DNA of 64,000 nucleotides from assembly GCA_025618425.1 (NCBI GenBank), contig CM046851.1, positions 30,795,754-30,859,753 of the forward strand, in the 5' to 3' direction. Below are positions 48,301 through 61,060 of the stretch, in pieces. Under the pieces are notes generated by a model. That model was not told the origin of the DNA, did no database searches, and saw nothing but the letters and a program-made list of their open reading frames with translations. A program made the translations under genes and the position numbers. Each line of letters begins with the position of its first letter. The first letter of the stretch is position 1. The stretch is from Heliocidaris tuberculata. Lineage: Eukaryota > Echinodermata > Echinoidea > Camarodonta > Echinometridae.

Positions 48301-48745
48301 GGGGCTCTGGAACTAGTGTATCATGAAAAGGATGGTCTTCGGAACTACTAACATTTTGGGAAAAAGGGGTCTTTGGAACTGATTACAATATAAATATGAT
48401 GCTATGGAACTGGTTGTTATTGAAATATAAAGATCATTGGAACTATGTTTTTGCTTGTTTTGTTTTGATTTCATTTTTATTTATTCATTCATTTAAAAAA
48501 GAAAAATAATAATTTTGAATTGGGAATTGCATGCCTTTGATTTTCAGGGGGGAAATGGAATGGCCGGAATGATGGAATGAAAAAAAAAGTAGTGCTTTGG
48601 AACGGTTTCCTTACTTCTCTTTCTCAACAAGAAAAAATGGTATGCTTGGAACGGAAATTTCAGTGTAAAATTTGGGGCCTTCTCCGCGGCACATACCCAC
48701 CGCACACTATATACTGGGTGCCCCACCCCTCCCGGGAGGGGGGGG
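48275..48745 (+). mobile_element. Poly-G-capped MITE family, copy 2 (left end truncated)
   Basis: Shares gggggctctggaactag, aaaggatggtcttcggaact and the terminal gcggcacatacccaccgcac block with the copies at 25109 and 60358. Confidence 0.75.
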
Positions 48746-49364
48746 GGTACTTTGGAGACGGGCCAGGGCTCCGTGTGTATGGGGAATAAAATCGTTCTAT
48801 ACAATTTAAATTAAATCAAATTATACAATTGAATGATATTATGGGTCCAGCCTATGGTCCAGCCATTTAGAGCACACTAATTGCATCATGGGGGTGGGGG
48901 GGGGGGGGGAGTTAAAATGATTAGGCCGCGTAATTAACCAATGCTATTTTTTAAAATCGTGTAAATGAATGGCAAACGCCCCTCAAGCAAGGTCCTACAC
49001 TTATTCATCTAGCTCTATGTGAGAAATGTGAATCGTCTTACATCTGACGGCACAAAAAATGATAATGAATTTAGAATTGAAAAAAAAAAAAATAATCTGC
49101 GGTTTACAGAGATTTTGAAAGAGAAGTAAGAGGTGGGAGGGGATCCAATTATAACTATTCTCTTTCACTACTCATACTCTCTTTCTTTCTCTTTCTTTCT
49201 CTCTGTCTCTCTCCTTTTCTTTTTTTCTTTTTTTCTTTTTTATCGCCTGACTATTGGAGAGGGACATTCTCCTGTAGCTATACGACACATGATAGGGTTC
49301 TACACACAAAACTTATCTAGACCCATGAATAAATGGAAACAGAAAAGCAGTTTCATAATTAGAA

Positions 49365-50140
49365 AATGGCAAAGTATATCCCGATTGGGGCTATTTTCCG
49401 ATCAGAAAAATACAAATAAAAGGACAATTATCACTTTAAATAATCACTTGAAAGTGAATGACATAGGTTAGAGTGTCATAACGTGAATATATACCATGAA
49501 AAACAGAAATGATTAAGATGTACATCAGTCAGGTACATGTTGTACATCAGTCCAGTACATCGCAAGGTATAACACATACCAGCTCCATGCACTATATCCC
49601 GATTTGGCCTATTCTAATCAGAAAAATGCAGATAAAAAGACAACTATCACTTTGAATAATCATTTGAAAGTAAATAGCACAAGTTTGAATGTCATAACTT
49701 TGTTATTTTTCATGAAAAACATCAATGATTAAGATGTACATCAGTCAGGTACATGTTGTACATCAGTCCAGTACATCGCACGGTATAACACATACCAGCT
49801 CCAATATATATCCCGATTTGGCCTATTCTAATCAGAAAAATGCAGATAAAAAGACAATTATCACTTTGAATAATCATTTGAAAGTAAATAGCACTGGTTA
49901 GAATGTCATTACTTCATTATTTTTCATGAAAAACAGAAATAATTAAGGTGTACATCAGTCAGGTACATGTTGTACATCAGTCCAGTACATCGCACGGTAT
50001 AACACATACCAGCTCCAATTATATCCCGATTTGGCCTATTCTAACCAGAAAAATGCAAATAAGAAAATTATCACTTTGAATAATCACTGGAAAGTAAATG
50101 GCACAGGTTAGAATGTCATAACTTCGTTATTTTTCATGAA
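49365..50140. repeat. ~205-bp tandem repeat, four units
   Basis: Units contain tatcccgatttggcctattc, a cactttgaataatca segment and acatcagtcaggtacatgtt; starts near 49378, 49596, 49808 and 50022. The first unit is the most diverged, and the short motif gtacatcagtc is itself repeated within the units. Confidence 0.85.
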
Positions 50141-50657
50141 ATCTAATTAAGTTATGAGATTCCAACCTGCCTCATTTACTTTCAGATGAAATTCAATATT
50201 TTGACACCAAAACCAACTTTTTAAAACAGGAATCCAACAAAAAATCAAATGAAATAAAAGAATACAAATGTCTTTTACTGGAGATAGAATTGTGGCATGA
50301 ATTATCAGCTTTGAGCTCCAATTTAAGTGAAATTTAAGCCAATTTTTGGAAGTGTCTAACCAACCTTTAAATGACAAAGTTTATGTTGAAATTAAATGCA
50401 AGACTTTGTAACCAACGTACCACATTTAAAAATAGCAAGTCAAATGGACATACTAAACCTTATGTAAACTATTCTTGGTCCATCAATTTATCGGTGCACC
50501 GGTGTTCGACCAGAGCAAAACCGTCGATGCCCAGTTTACAAAATAACCAATATGACTCAGGCCTATATACAACTAGTATACTGGTAAAAGAAATGATTTG
50601 TGACATGACAACTTAGCCTACAGGTTCTTAATCTTCCAAATGAGAATTTTTATGTTA

Positions 50658-52513
50658 TCAATCAGACATATGACCATCAAGACTAGAATAATCCGATTCA
50701 TAATATGATGTTGAAGAGGACTCACAGTCACTGGGAGGGTATTGTGGAAAGACTTCCGAATCTGGCTCAAGCTCCCCTGTAACAATGACAGATAAATGCT
50801 TTGGTACTACACCTTCATGCGGTATCTTGTGCCGAAGGATAGTTCTTGCTACAATTTCCTGAAGGGGCAAGACTGTTCTCGGTGGGGATAACAGGGTCAT
50901 TAGCTCATCATTTTCTGGTGCATCTGGATCAAAACGGCTACTTTTACAGATCATCTCTCTTGCTGTTTCACCATCGACATTTCGTGCTGCAATATCACAT
51001 CCATTACGAATAAGGAGCAAAGCGATTTCTTTGGTAAACCGTCGTTTGGCAAATCGAGCTTCAGCCAGCAAGGAATGCAACATGGAGTTCCCTTCGGATG
51101 TGATTTGAGTTGCATCTTCACAAATAGCACCATCCTGGAGATCAAGCGCTTCACACGGTTCTCTTTCATTCGCTGCAACCGTTTCTGTTCCATCTGTTCT
51201 CTGTTTTTGGAAGACGTCCAGAATGTCTCATTGATTCTCTCCAAGATGCAATGAGTTACTGATGCACAACACTTTTCATTGCTTTTCCTCCTGATGACTC
51301 TTACCATTCTTTCACCAACCTGGAGCAGCTTTTCAAATATTTCCTTTGACTTGAAGAAGTCATAGAGAGCAAGATCATACAAGACAGTGCTGACTTCATT
51401 CACCAAATTAGTGTGTACGTCAAGCAGGCATTCTTGGGAGACTTCACTGAACATCTGCAGACAAAGATCTAGTAGCTCATAACTCTCTTTAACAACATCA
51501 TCTTCCAGACAATGTCTTTTGGTATCGATACCCTTTGTATGGATATCCCCCAAAACATTTAAAAGGACCGATCCAAGATTTAGTTTAGATTGCAGCTCCC
51601 ACTGTATTGCATCTCTGTAGATCTGAGAGCCTTGTGACAGCCTTTCCCTATTCATCCCACTGTGAAATATGCCATCATGTGCATACCTGAGGAGTCTCGG
51701 CATGAGGTATCTGTTTTTTAGTTCTTCTGGAAGCACTCTTTCTTCAACTAAAAAGCATTGTTTCTTATAAGACCAAGTATCTGACTTGATGCTTTCCCAG
51801 TCTTTTTGAGTTTTACATTCCTTCGTTGAGAAAAGAGAGAAAGAAGCAGCTATATCTGACTGTTCATGATCCTGAAATGATGTAATACCACTTTCCTCAC
51901 GAATAGACCGAGCTCTGGCAAAATGAACACAAAGTTCCTTCTCACTTCTGTAAGTAATTGACTCGAGGTCTGTGTTAAGACCTAATGCCACTCCAAGAAT
52001 TTCATAAGCTCTTGCTTGTTCTACATAAGACAACTGCAACTCATGGGTATTTTCCTGCAAAAAGAATTCAACAATATCGTGGCAGTTGAATATTGCTGCA
52101 AGGCAAAGAGGATCGAGTCCATTGGAGTTAGGTGTTAGAGTTGCACCATGTCGGATGAGAAGTTTCAGGACCTCTATTCTTGATTGATTGCCCCATTTAT
52201 TACAATGATCAACATGCCCGAATGGAATCCGATCGCAAATGTGGCCTTTGGAAGCACAATGCATTGGTGTGTTTCCATCTTTGGTACCCCTAACATTAGG
52301 GTCAGCGCCAAGATCAAGGAGGAACTCGACCATTTTCTTCTCGTTTTTAGCACAGGCGATCATCAGAATTGACCATCCACGTTCGTTTCGGGCATCCAAA
52401 TCAACATTTTCAGTAGCAACAATTTGTTTGATGTCATCAAGACTCAGTGGATTCGGCCATTCCATTCTTACTGCCAAATTAAATGGCTGATTGTTCATGT
52501 AAGCCAATGCCAT
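50658..52513 (-). CDS. FEM1-like ankyrin-repeat protein, frame interrupted by one frameshift
   Basis: FEM1 proteins are substrate receptors of CUL2 ubiquitin ligases that read C-terminal degrons. The frame from 52513 encodes N-terminal ankyrin repeats (NERGWSILMIACAKNEKKMV; DGNTPMHCASKGH; SNGLDPLCLAAIFNCHDIVE), then AYEILGVAL and a helical TPR-like middle (LRYAHDGIFHSGMNRERLSQ; YRDAIQWELQSKL). At about 51225-51090 the family-like reading moves to another frame, which carries TSEGNSMLHSLLAEARF, LLIRNGCDIAARNVDGETAR and a C-terminal LQEIVARTILRHKIP to a TGA at 50658. Joined length would be about 617 codons, matching FEM1 size. There is no intron, so it may be a retrocopy. The start ATG is in AAAAAATGG, 3' of a possible UTR acceptor (TATTCCAG). 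The shift could be a real lesion, an allele or a base error. Confidence 0.65.
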
Positions 52514-53076
52514 TTTTTGTCCAAGTTTTTTACTTCACAGCAGATCAATATCTGGAATACAATGAAAAAATTATATTGTTTTCTTTTGGAGGTCAAAAAA
52601 TGGGGTTAGACAATAAAAACAAGAGATTTCTGCAATAACAATTCATTTGCAGAATCCTGTGCACACTGCATATTGCTTACCAGTCATAGTGAAGTTGCTG
52701 TTTACATGTACATTGTAACATATCTAAACTTTTCCATTATTCCATTGAATTTTGCATTAACTGTAAACTATTGCCTGAAATGCTGTCAACAATGTCAACA
52801 GCAGTAAGCACATAGGATGGCGTGCTGACAGCTAGAAACATTCAGTGGTTGGTACTTTGCATCTTTGTGAATATCTCCTTCCTAAATACATGTATATCAA
52901 AACTTGTCAAGATATTACAATATACACTTTAAACCTATAAAGTAATTTTGCAAAGGAAAATGCAAACAATGGACATTATAGTAACAGTATGACTGGGTTA
53001 ATGGTCTTTAGGGGACAGAGTGACAAATAGTGTTCTTACCCCAAAATAAATACAATGTACATGTAGCAGGCTCAGT

Positions 53077-54395
53077 CTCGTGGAACCATCACTATGTGGG
53101 CCTGTGGGGCTGTGTCAATTTCGGCGGCAGTCGTGACCTTTAACTCCAAGAGGTGAAAACAACAATATACATGTATTAGGCAAAGTTTTGAGAAAATACT
53201 TCCTTCTACATTTTAGGATAATAGAAAAGCTGATTTCATCCAAAAAATTCTTCTATATGATCTCACCATGATCAAGCAAAATTTTCAGGCTATTTTTGTC
53301 TGGTGATCTTGCTCCTTCATTACACATATATGTGCTGGAGATTAAACACTCTCTATGGGAGGCAATTATCTGTGGTATGAAGGTATGGAGTGCGAGGTTA
53401 TCTACATGTATAATAACCTCACATAAGTGTGAGTGTAGTAGGATAGTACTTGTAGGAGTACCAAATGTAAATGAATTTGCAGTCTGACACAATGTCGGAT
53501 CCAAAAGATAAATTCACTAATAATACCCACTCCCACTCCATACCTTCATACCACAGAGAATTGCCTCCTATACAGAGTGTGTAAACTCCAGCACATACAT
53601 GTGTGTTTTCTAGTCCTGAGCAAGATCACTGGACAAAAACAGCCTCAAAATTTCACTTGATAATATACATGTACATGTCCAAGCTTATCTTCAGATAAGC
53701 TGGTCCTCCACAATAGCTCTATATAAACGGGTATAGGCTTCAATAGGTTTTGTGTGTACTTAGCGGGAATTTGGTCCATTCTACATGTAGATCATTCATA
53801 CATGAGAGGAAAATAATAATTTTAGATTTCACTTTCAACTCTGAAACCTCAAATTTGTAGCATAGTAACAGTTGAAGAGTCCCTGAATCAGGTAATCTAG
53901 CAAATTTAAAAAAAATCAAAACTTACTTAGAGCAATTTTGTTGTCTGTTTTTGACTAACTGCAACAGTGAAAGTTTGACACAGTACATACATGTAGGCAT
54001 GGGCCTATGAGTGTGATAAAGGTCCTATTGAAGAATTTAGCATGAAATCAGGTTTTCTATCATCCTTTAATATAGAACAAAGCAGTGTAAAAATTAAAAT
54101 TTCTTTTTCGAGGGCTACTTTGAAGTCCACCAATTGTGTTCCGAGATTTCAATGCACTACGACCCATGGGTAGAAATATTATTTGACGGTGGCTCTTTTT
54201 TCATTTACGGTGGCCTTTTCAAGAGTTTCGAGGGCTAATCACCCTTAGCCCCAGCTTATTTTTTTCACTGGAACAAAGTATTTTCTCAAAACTTTGCTTA
54301 TTATATTGGTGTTTTCACCTCTTCAACTTAGAGGTCGCGACCATTGCCAAAATCGACACAGCCCAACATACATGTAGTGATGGTTCCAGGAGTCA
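53077..54395. mobile_element. Long-TIR element with nested inner palindrome
   Basis: The outer arms begin near tggaaccatcactatgtggg and end near the complement (catgtagtgatggttcca), each running about 120 bp past tcgtgacctt/aggtcgcgac and the ggtgaaaac block. Inner arms at 53316-53402 and 53513-53605 (gtatgaaggtatggagtgcg and complement) form a second palindrome. A relative lies at 4180-4480. No transposase seen. Confidence 0.7.
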
Positions 54396-54689
54396 TTTTC
54401 CTACAAAAATAAAAAGCCCTCTCAAACTAAAGTCTCATCTCTCTCCCTAAAATGTTAAATCAAAGACATAATGAAAATGGTCAATTCAACTTGAAAATAG
54501 ATCCAACAGTCCAAGTATAAAAGCTTTAATAGATCTACTAGTCCTAGACTCTATTTATAGACTACAGTTACAATGAGCCCGTATATAAACAGTACTTAAA
54601 TTCTGGTTTCATAACAAATGTTGATAATATTTTAACTACGATTCTACGGTTTCAAACATACGTAGAATTGAAGTTACATGTATTTCCTG

Positions 54690-54850
54690 TAATTACCCCC
54701 CCCCCCCTCCCATCTGCCCCAAACTCTCACACTGCCTTTCTAACTATCACTGGCGTAAATCCGGGGGGGGGGGGGGGGGTATATATACTCCCCACTTTTC
54801 GGGAGGGTGGAGGATGGCCTGTACAAATATACCCTCCCCCCCCCCGCCCA
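54690..54850. repeat. Cluster of poly-C/poly-G tracts
   Basis: C12 at 54697, G17 at 54763 and C11 at 54836 within 160 bp. Nothing else in 54396-55350. Confidence 0.85.
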
Positions 54851-55355
54851 CTTTTCAAGGAAGAGATAATTTTCATAGGCCTATCAATAAGTTATTGATA
54901 AAATTAATTGATAAAATTATTGTAAAAGATTATTATATTAGTGAGAATTCCTCCCTAAAATGCAATTAAAATGCTAAAGATGTAATTTGATTGTCCCATT
55001 ATTTCCGATTTTATATATCAAAATCTCTCATTCATGTCCATTACTAACATGTTTTCAAATACAAATGGTACAAATGGTACAAATGGGCATTCATCCCCGC
55101 CTCTTTAATGCACAGTTAATGCAAAATGTAGGCCTAATAAAACATGGTATCATAAACAAAGTGTAGAAAACAAGTTCAGATATTTTCACGTCATGCTGCA
55201 TGAGGACACGTCGAGGAGACTTCTCGGGACTGTACAGCATTCTCCAAAATCAGTCTCTCTATACATCTTCTACAAGTTCACGACTCTTCTTTCAGGATTC
55301 AGTATGACGTCAACTCTTTGGAGAAATTTTAGGATTATTTAAAATCAGGCGCTGT

Positions 55356-55387
<32 letters not shown>

Positions 55388-56370
55388 GTGGTACAGTGTC
55401 CCCAGTATTTCAGGATTTGGGTATCCTATAAGTCCCCCCCCCCCCTTTACATAGGAAAGTGTTCCTTTTACTTCAGATAAATGCCCCCTTTTCCTTTACG
55501 ACTGCCCGTTCAACATTCTTACAATTTGATTTCATTACCATTGAAAATTGCCAGAGGCCTATTAAAATTTGAGAGGTGCTCTTTCTTCCTTGACAACTGT
55601 CCCTTTTCCTTGTAAGAAGTGCCCCTTCCCCTTCTATAAGTATCGTTTATATTATAACACGTACCCCTTTTCCAGTCTTATAATTGCTCCTATTCTTTCT
55701 GATGAGTGCCCCCTTTATCTTATTTCTAAAAAAAAAGAAAAGAAAAAGAAAACGAGCCTCTTCCCTTTTCACCTCTCATAAAACCCCAAATAAAATATTT
55801 CCTTGGACAATTCCCTTTTAAATCAGTATTTTGCATCAAAATGTATTAATTAATCACTTTCAATAACGGCCTTTTTCCATTCTCACTTTTCAGATACAAG
55901 AATAACCCCCTTTCCATCTGATAAGTGCATCTTTACCTGTGGCAATGACCTCTATTCAAATTTGAGAGGTGCCCGTTCTAATTTGACAAGTGCCCCTTCC
56001 GCCTTCTTGCTAAATGACACTTCTCATCTCTGATGAGTGCCCCTTTACACCTCTGATAAGTTCCCCTGAATTCATTTCGACACGGGATTCTTTTCTGCCT
56101 AAGAAGTACACTTATTCCTTCTGATAAGAGCCCCTCTTCCTTTATTAAAAAAAAAACCGCCTCTTTTCCATTCTCACCAGTGCCTTTTTCACCTCTTCAC
56201 CCCCTTTCATCTTTTTCACCTAAAGTGCTAATATTCATGTGCAACAAAATTAATACCACATGTTTAGTCCTCTGATAATTGCTCTTTTTGATATGACACA
56301 TTTTTGTTCCTTTTCGTTTCGGATAAGTGCCATTTTCGTTCTTGATAAGGGCCCCTTTTTTCTTCCTCCG
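55356..56370. repeat. G31 tract followed by degenerate 'TGATAAGTGCCCCTTTT' repeat
   Basis: G31 at 55356-55386, then about 900 bp of divergent ~30-bp units around gataagtgccccttttcc. No coding content. Confidence 0.8.
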
Positions 56371-57124
56371 TAATTTGTGCCGGTAATTTATAGCGATTTA
56401 GAGCAACTTTACTTAAATTTCATCAAGGCTCGCTCGCTACGCTCGCTCACATTTATACCCTTTGACATAGTTATTCATTAGAGGTCTTTTCAGTCTCTCA
56501 TGCCGAGACTGTGTTCAAAACCCTTTCAGAACTGGGTTTTCCGCTTTATAAGATGTTATTGATCACCATGCAGCCCCACAGATCTTTAAAAATTGCTCGC
56601 TCGCTTCCCTCGCTCGCTCATTAATATGTAGGTCATCAAACCCAACTGCAAACTTTGATGCTTAAGTACTATTAGAGCATGTTAGAGAGAAACATAATTG
56701 AAATCCCTATAAATGTAATCACAAAGGAGGGTTTATGTGCCAGTGTTTGGAGATGGTATATTTTTCTCGTTGTAGGTGTCCTCCCCCCAACTCCCAGAAA
56801 TAGCCCTTGATTATCGGTACCCCCAAACTTTGGAAATTTCCGCTCGATATTGCGATCATACCCCCACTCCTTGAACCAGATTTACGCCGGTGCTAACTAT
56901 ATTCCATCTTTTACTCACCATTGCATAAATGATGATTTGTATAAGTAATTCCATGTATTAATATTAATTGGAACTCGTTTAATTGGCTATGTAATGTGCA
57001 TTGTCTTGGTCTCTATTATGTGTTCAATGTCTCTATAACAAAAACCAAATTTATCTTTAATCCTATGAAAAATATCTGGTGTTAGTGACTTAATATGTTT
57101 GACTCACATTGATTTCGTGGTTAC

Positions 57125-57640
57125 ATGACTTTGTCGTTTTTCCGAAGGTTCATAATTCCAAATTTTGAAGGTTAGTTTTTCTGAAGGCTCGTAATTCCGA
57201 AGGTTCATAATTCCGAAAAATGAAAAAGGCTTCATAGTTCCGAAAATGAAATAGGGTTCCTAATTCCGAAAATGAAATAGGGTTCATAATTCCGAAAATG
57301 AAAAAGGGATTATATTTCCGAAGGTTCGTGATTGCGAAAAGTTATATAGGACTCCATTGCATTATCGGAATTACAAACTTTCGGAATTATGAACCCTATT
57401 TCGTTTTCGGAATAAGAACCCTTTTTCATTTTCGAAATTATGAACCCTATTTCATTTTCTGAATAACGAACCTTCGGAATTATGAACCCTATTTCATTTT
57501 TGGAATTACGAAACTTCGGGAAATGAATCAAATGTTCGGAAATATGAACCCTATTTCACTTTCGGAATTATGAACCCCTTCTATGGGAAATTTGTGTTTC
57601 GGAATTACGAACCTTCGGAATTATGAACCTTTGGAAAAAC
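57125..57640. repeat. 'GGTTCATAATTCCGAA' repeat in two opposed blocks
   Basis: 57125-57345 repeats ttcataattccgaaaatgaa; 57360-57635 repeats its complement (ttcggaattatgaaccctat). Unit is about 28-30 bp; the blocks form a large imperfect palindrome. C18 follows at 57646. Confidence 0.9.
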
Positions 57641-58167
57641 GAGTACCCCCCCCCCCCCCCCCCGATTTTGTTTGGATACACTATCATTTATTGATTCTTT
57701 CTCCAAATACAAAAGCAATTCCTATACATCTTGAACAGTATTGCTATCATTTCTCATCTTCTTTTCCAGCTAACTGGACCAGTGCTGTATCTAGGAATTA
57801 TGGCGCCAAGGGCAAACAACAAACTTTGCGTCCCCCCCCCCCCCCGCTTCCCAAACTTAGTCAGCTTTAAAAAATCAAATACACTTGATTCCCGCGCTTA
57901 ATTCAGCAATGACTTTACGTAGGAATGGTTTTGATGCTCTAACGTTTACACATGCAGGAATTAGCAGCCAAAGTTTCAAATATACACTACAAGCGAGGGA
58001 GCAAAGCGAATGAGCGGTAATTTTTTTGTGCCTTTTTATCCCCCAACAATGCAATATTTCTATTTCATATCACCCTTGGAAAAAATAAGGAAGCACAGCA
58101 ACCCATCTTATTAGAGTAATTTTTAAAATTTCGAAGATTGAAATCCTGTTCTATTCAATTTTTTCTA

Positions 58168-59050
58168 TATACATGCGTCCCAGAAAAAAGAAACCAAGAT
58201 ATACCGATGCTTAATCATATCTTAATCACAATTATGATTAATAAATGACACATATTTGCATAGCTTGGATACCCTTCTTTCATTTGATTCCACTCATACG
58301 ATACATACTTCATGCATGAGTGAATAAAGACAATATGAAGCGGGGCTACCAAAAAGTCGTTTGGCCAACGATATCTGAATTTCAAAGAGATAAGCACATT
58401 TCTAGAAAGTTCATTTTCTGCCCTTTAATATGACACCTCAATCGGGAAAAATGAGCCAGGGATGACAAAGCTCTGTTGGTGTAAAGTGATGCTTGCATTT
58501 CCATGATTTATTAAACGAATCCGTTTGCACTGGCTGCCGGTCCTAGCAATAAACAAACAAGACAAAGACTTCATGCATGGCTGATTATCAACAAAATGGA
58601 GTGGTGAGTACATTATTAAACCTACTTGACCATGCAGTTAACAACAGAGCAACGAGTATTTCTGGTCACAAAATGGAGACGATCTGGGAGCATTTGATAA
58701 ATCATGGAAATGCAAGCAACACTTTACACCAACAGAGCTTTGTCATCCCTGGCTCATTTTTCCCCGATTGAGGCCGTGTCATAATATGAAAGGGCAGAAA
58801 ATGAACTTTCTGGAAATGTGATTATCTCTTTGAAATTCAGATATCGTTTTCCAAACGACTTTTTGATAGCCCTGGTTCATATTGTCTTTATTCACTCATG
58901 CGTGAAGTATGTATCATTATGAGTGGCATCAAATAAAAGAAGAGGCTCCAAGCTTTACAAATATGTGTCATTTATTAATCATAATTGTGATTAAGATATG
59001 TTAAAACATCGATAAATCTCGGTTTCGTTTTTTCTGGGACGCACTGTATA
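58168..59050. mobile_element. Tc1/mariner-like foldback element, 883 bp
   Basis: Ends TATACATGCGTCCCAGAAAA and, reverse-complemented, TATACAGTGCGTCCCAGAAA, with TA on each side. Arms of about 350 bp pair almost throughout (58168-58517 and 58690-59050); the centre is about 170 bp and has no transposase. TA target and CAGTGCGTCCC ends suggest Tc1/mariner. Confidence 0.85.
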
Positions 59051-60119
59051 TTTGGGGCGTAAAATCAACGAAATACCTGGATAAAAATTATAAATTCGAG
59101 GTATTTAGCAAGGCAATCGAAAGTTTTTACCTTTTTCATTTTTTTTTTTAAAGTTGAACTTTTGAAATGGCTATTTTATGCATTTTATCATGTGTAATGA
59201 CGGGGGGGGGGGGTTGCAAAATGGAACAAGATTCTTATGAATATTATACGGCTATAAGGAGCAAGCAACTAAAGCGAATTTTAATACGTTTAAAACGTTT
59301 AAAACGCTACGTATGCACAATATCCTACATTTGGGGCGCAAAATTACGAGATCCTGAAGAAACTTATCAAAGTATACGAGGGAACATAGTTCCCAAGCTT
59401 TAGAAAACCTTGGCATTTTAAATCCTTTAAAAACACTATTTTCTTTGCAATTTATCCTGGATTGGGGAAGCATTTTAACTGCATAAGGTTCCATTTTTTT
59501 TTCTTTCTTTTCTCCCTTTTCTCTTTCTCTCTTCTGCGTTTTTTTTTTTTTTTGCGCGCCCCCTTCAATAATTATATTAAGTGCCCTGCCCCCGTAGATA
59601 CGCCACTGCGTGGAGCTCTTGCTCGAGATGGGCATCGCTGTGCTTCGTTAGTGGTTCATCCATCATTTGCATTTTCTTTTGTCATCTGCAGTAGAAGCTT
59701 GACTTTGTTGGATTTCATCGGTTTCGGATTACGACTTTTGCGATTTTTCTCGATTTTTACCGCTTTGAAAAACGATGTGTCATGCGTACTACTGCGTTGA
59801 TCATTTTCCACGGTAATTATAGATCCATTTATTTACTTCAGTGATTACAAATGATTTAGGATCATAGGGAATAGACTCTTTGCTCACAAGTTTTATCACA
59901 CTTCACAAGAACTGTGTCTCTAATTTTCTTCAGAGGAACGCATCTGAAGGTCATATTTCGCTCCGCGTTCGCTTTCATGGCATTTTTCTTTGCTTTGTTG
60001 CGCTTGCGTTTGCGTATATAAGGTGCATGTAGAGTCTTTAACATACAATAAATTATATACGCATTCGTGCGTCATTACGCGCATGCGCGCAAAAAATAAA
60101 AATTGCTCTCCTTTTGCAT

Positions 60120-60243
60120 AATGAGTTGCGATTAAACGTGACTCAAAAAATTAAGCGCAACTTGATTTTCAGCCAGTCAGGATCGCGTTCAATTTGTTAG
60201 GTTGCGTTTAAATTAACGCAGCTTGTTGTGCAAGAGAGGGCCC
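60120..60243. repeat. 'GGGCCCGTTGCACAA' repeat fragment, inverted copy
   Basis: Ends ...gttgtgcaagagagggccc, the inverse of the segment at 8660-8790; flanked directly by the next MITE. Confidence 0.5.
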
Positions 60244-60349
60244 TGGGGCCTGTAACATCTTACGATTGATATCAATCGTAAGTCTATGGCAAACCATGTT
60301 ACAATATTGATCGTAAGATTGATTGTATCTCTTTATGTTACAGGCCCCT
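60244..60349. mobile_element. 106-bp palindromic MITE
   Basis: Ends ggggcctgtaacat and atgttacaggcccc, with inner palindromes tcttacgattgatatcaatc and atattgatcgtaagattgat. Confidence 0.8.
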
Positions 60350-60357
60350 GGTGTAGA

Positions 60358-61042
60358 ATTGATTCCGGGGGGGGGGGGGGGCACTGCAGTATATAGTGTG
60401 CGGTGGGTATGTGCCGCCGAGAAATTCTCAAATTTCCGTTCCAAAGCATACCATTTTTTTTTCTTGTTGAGAAAAAGAAGAGAGAAAACCGTTCCAAAGC
60501 ACCATTTTTTTTTTTTGCTTTTTTTTTTTTTTTTTTTTTTTTGTTCATTCCGTCGTTATGGCCGTCATGGCCCGCCCCGGCCCGTTTCGAAGAATATCAT
60601 TTTTAGTGAAAATTTGAAAACGAGCCATTTCCAGGTGCTTATAATTGCTCCGGGCTTTCCCCGGGCTTTCCCCGGGCTTTCCCCGGGCTTTCCCCATTGC
60701 TTCCAATCCGGTTCCAGTCCACCCCAGGGAATTCAGTTTTCATTCATGCTGAGCGCATGCATGCGAATTAACCCCGCTTATGTGAATACACACACCATAG
60801 ACTTGCCATGATCGACACACAGCGTATTTAGCTAATTGGAGCTTGTGGAAACCAGTTCCGTATAGCATTATAATTATTGTAATCCAGTTCCAAAGACCCC
60901 CTTTTTCCAAAATGTTAGTAGTTCCGAAGACCATCCTTTTCATGATGCGCTAGTTCCGAAGCCCCCCCCCCCCTTTTTTTTTAAATGTTGCCAGCGGCAC
61001 ATACCCACCACTTTTGGGGTCGAGTGCCCCCCCCCCCTTCCC
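60358..61042 (-). mobile_element. Poly-G-capped MITE family, copy 3 (longest)
   Basis: Begins with G16 followed by cactgcagtatatagtgtgc and ggtgggtatgtgccgc; ends with gcggcacatacccaccactt, then ggggtcgagtgccccccc. It thus has TIRs that include the homopolymer. Inside is a four-fold gggctttcccc repeat and a T-rich run. Confidence 0.8.
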
Positions 61043-61060
61043 GGAATTGATTAGGGTGCT

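Noticed and set aside
60323..60811. 162-codon Phe/Pro-rich frame
   Set aside because: Falls in a poly-G-capped MITE with homopolymer T and GGGCTTTCCC repeats.
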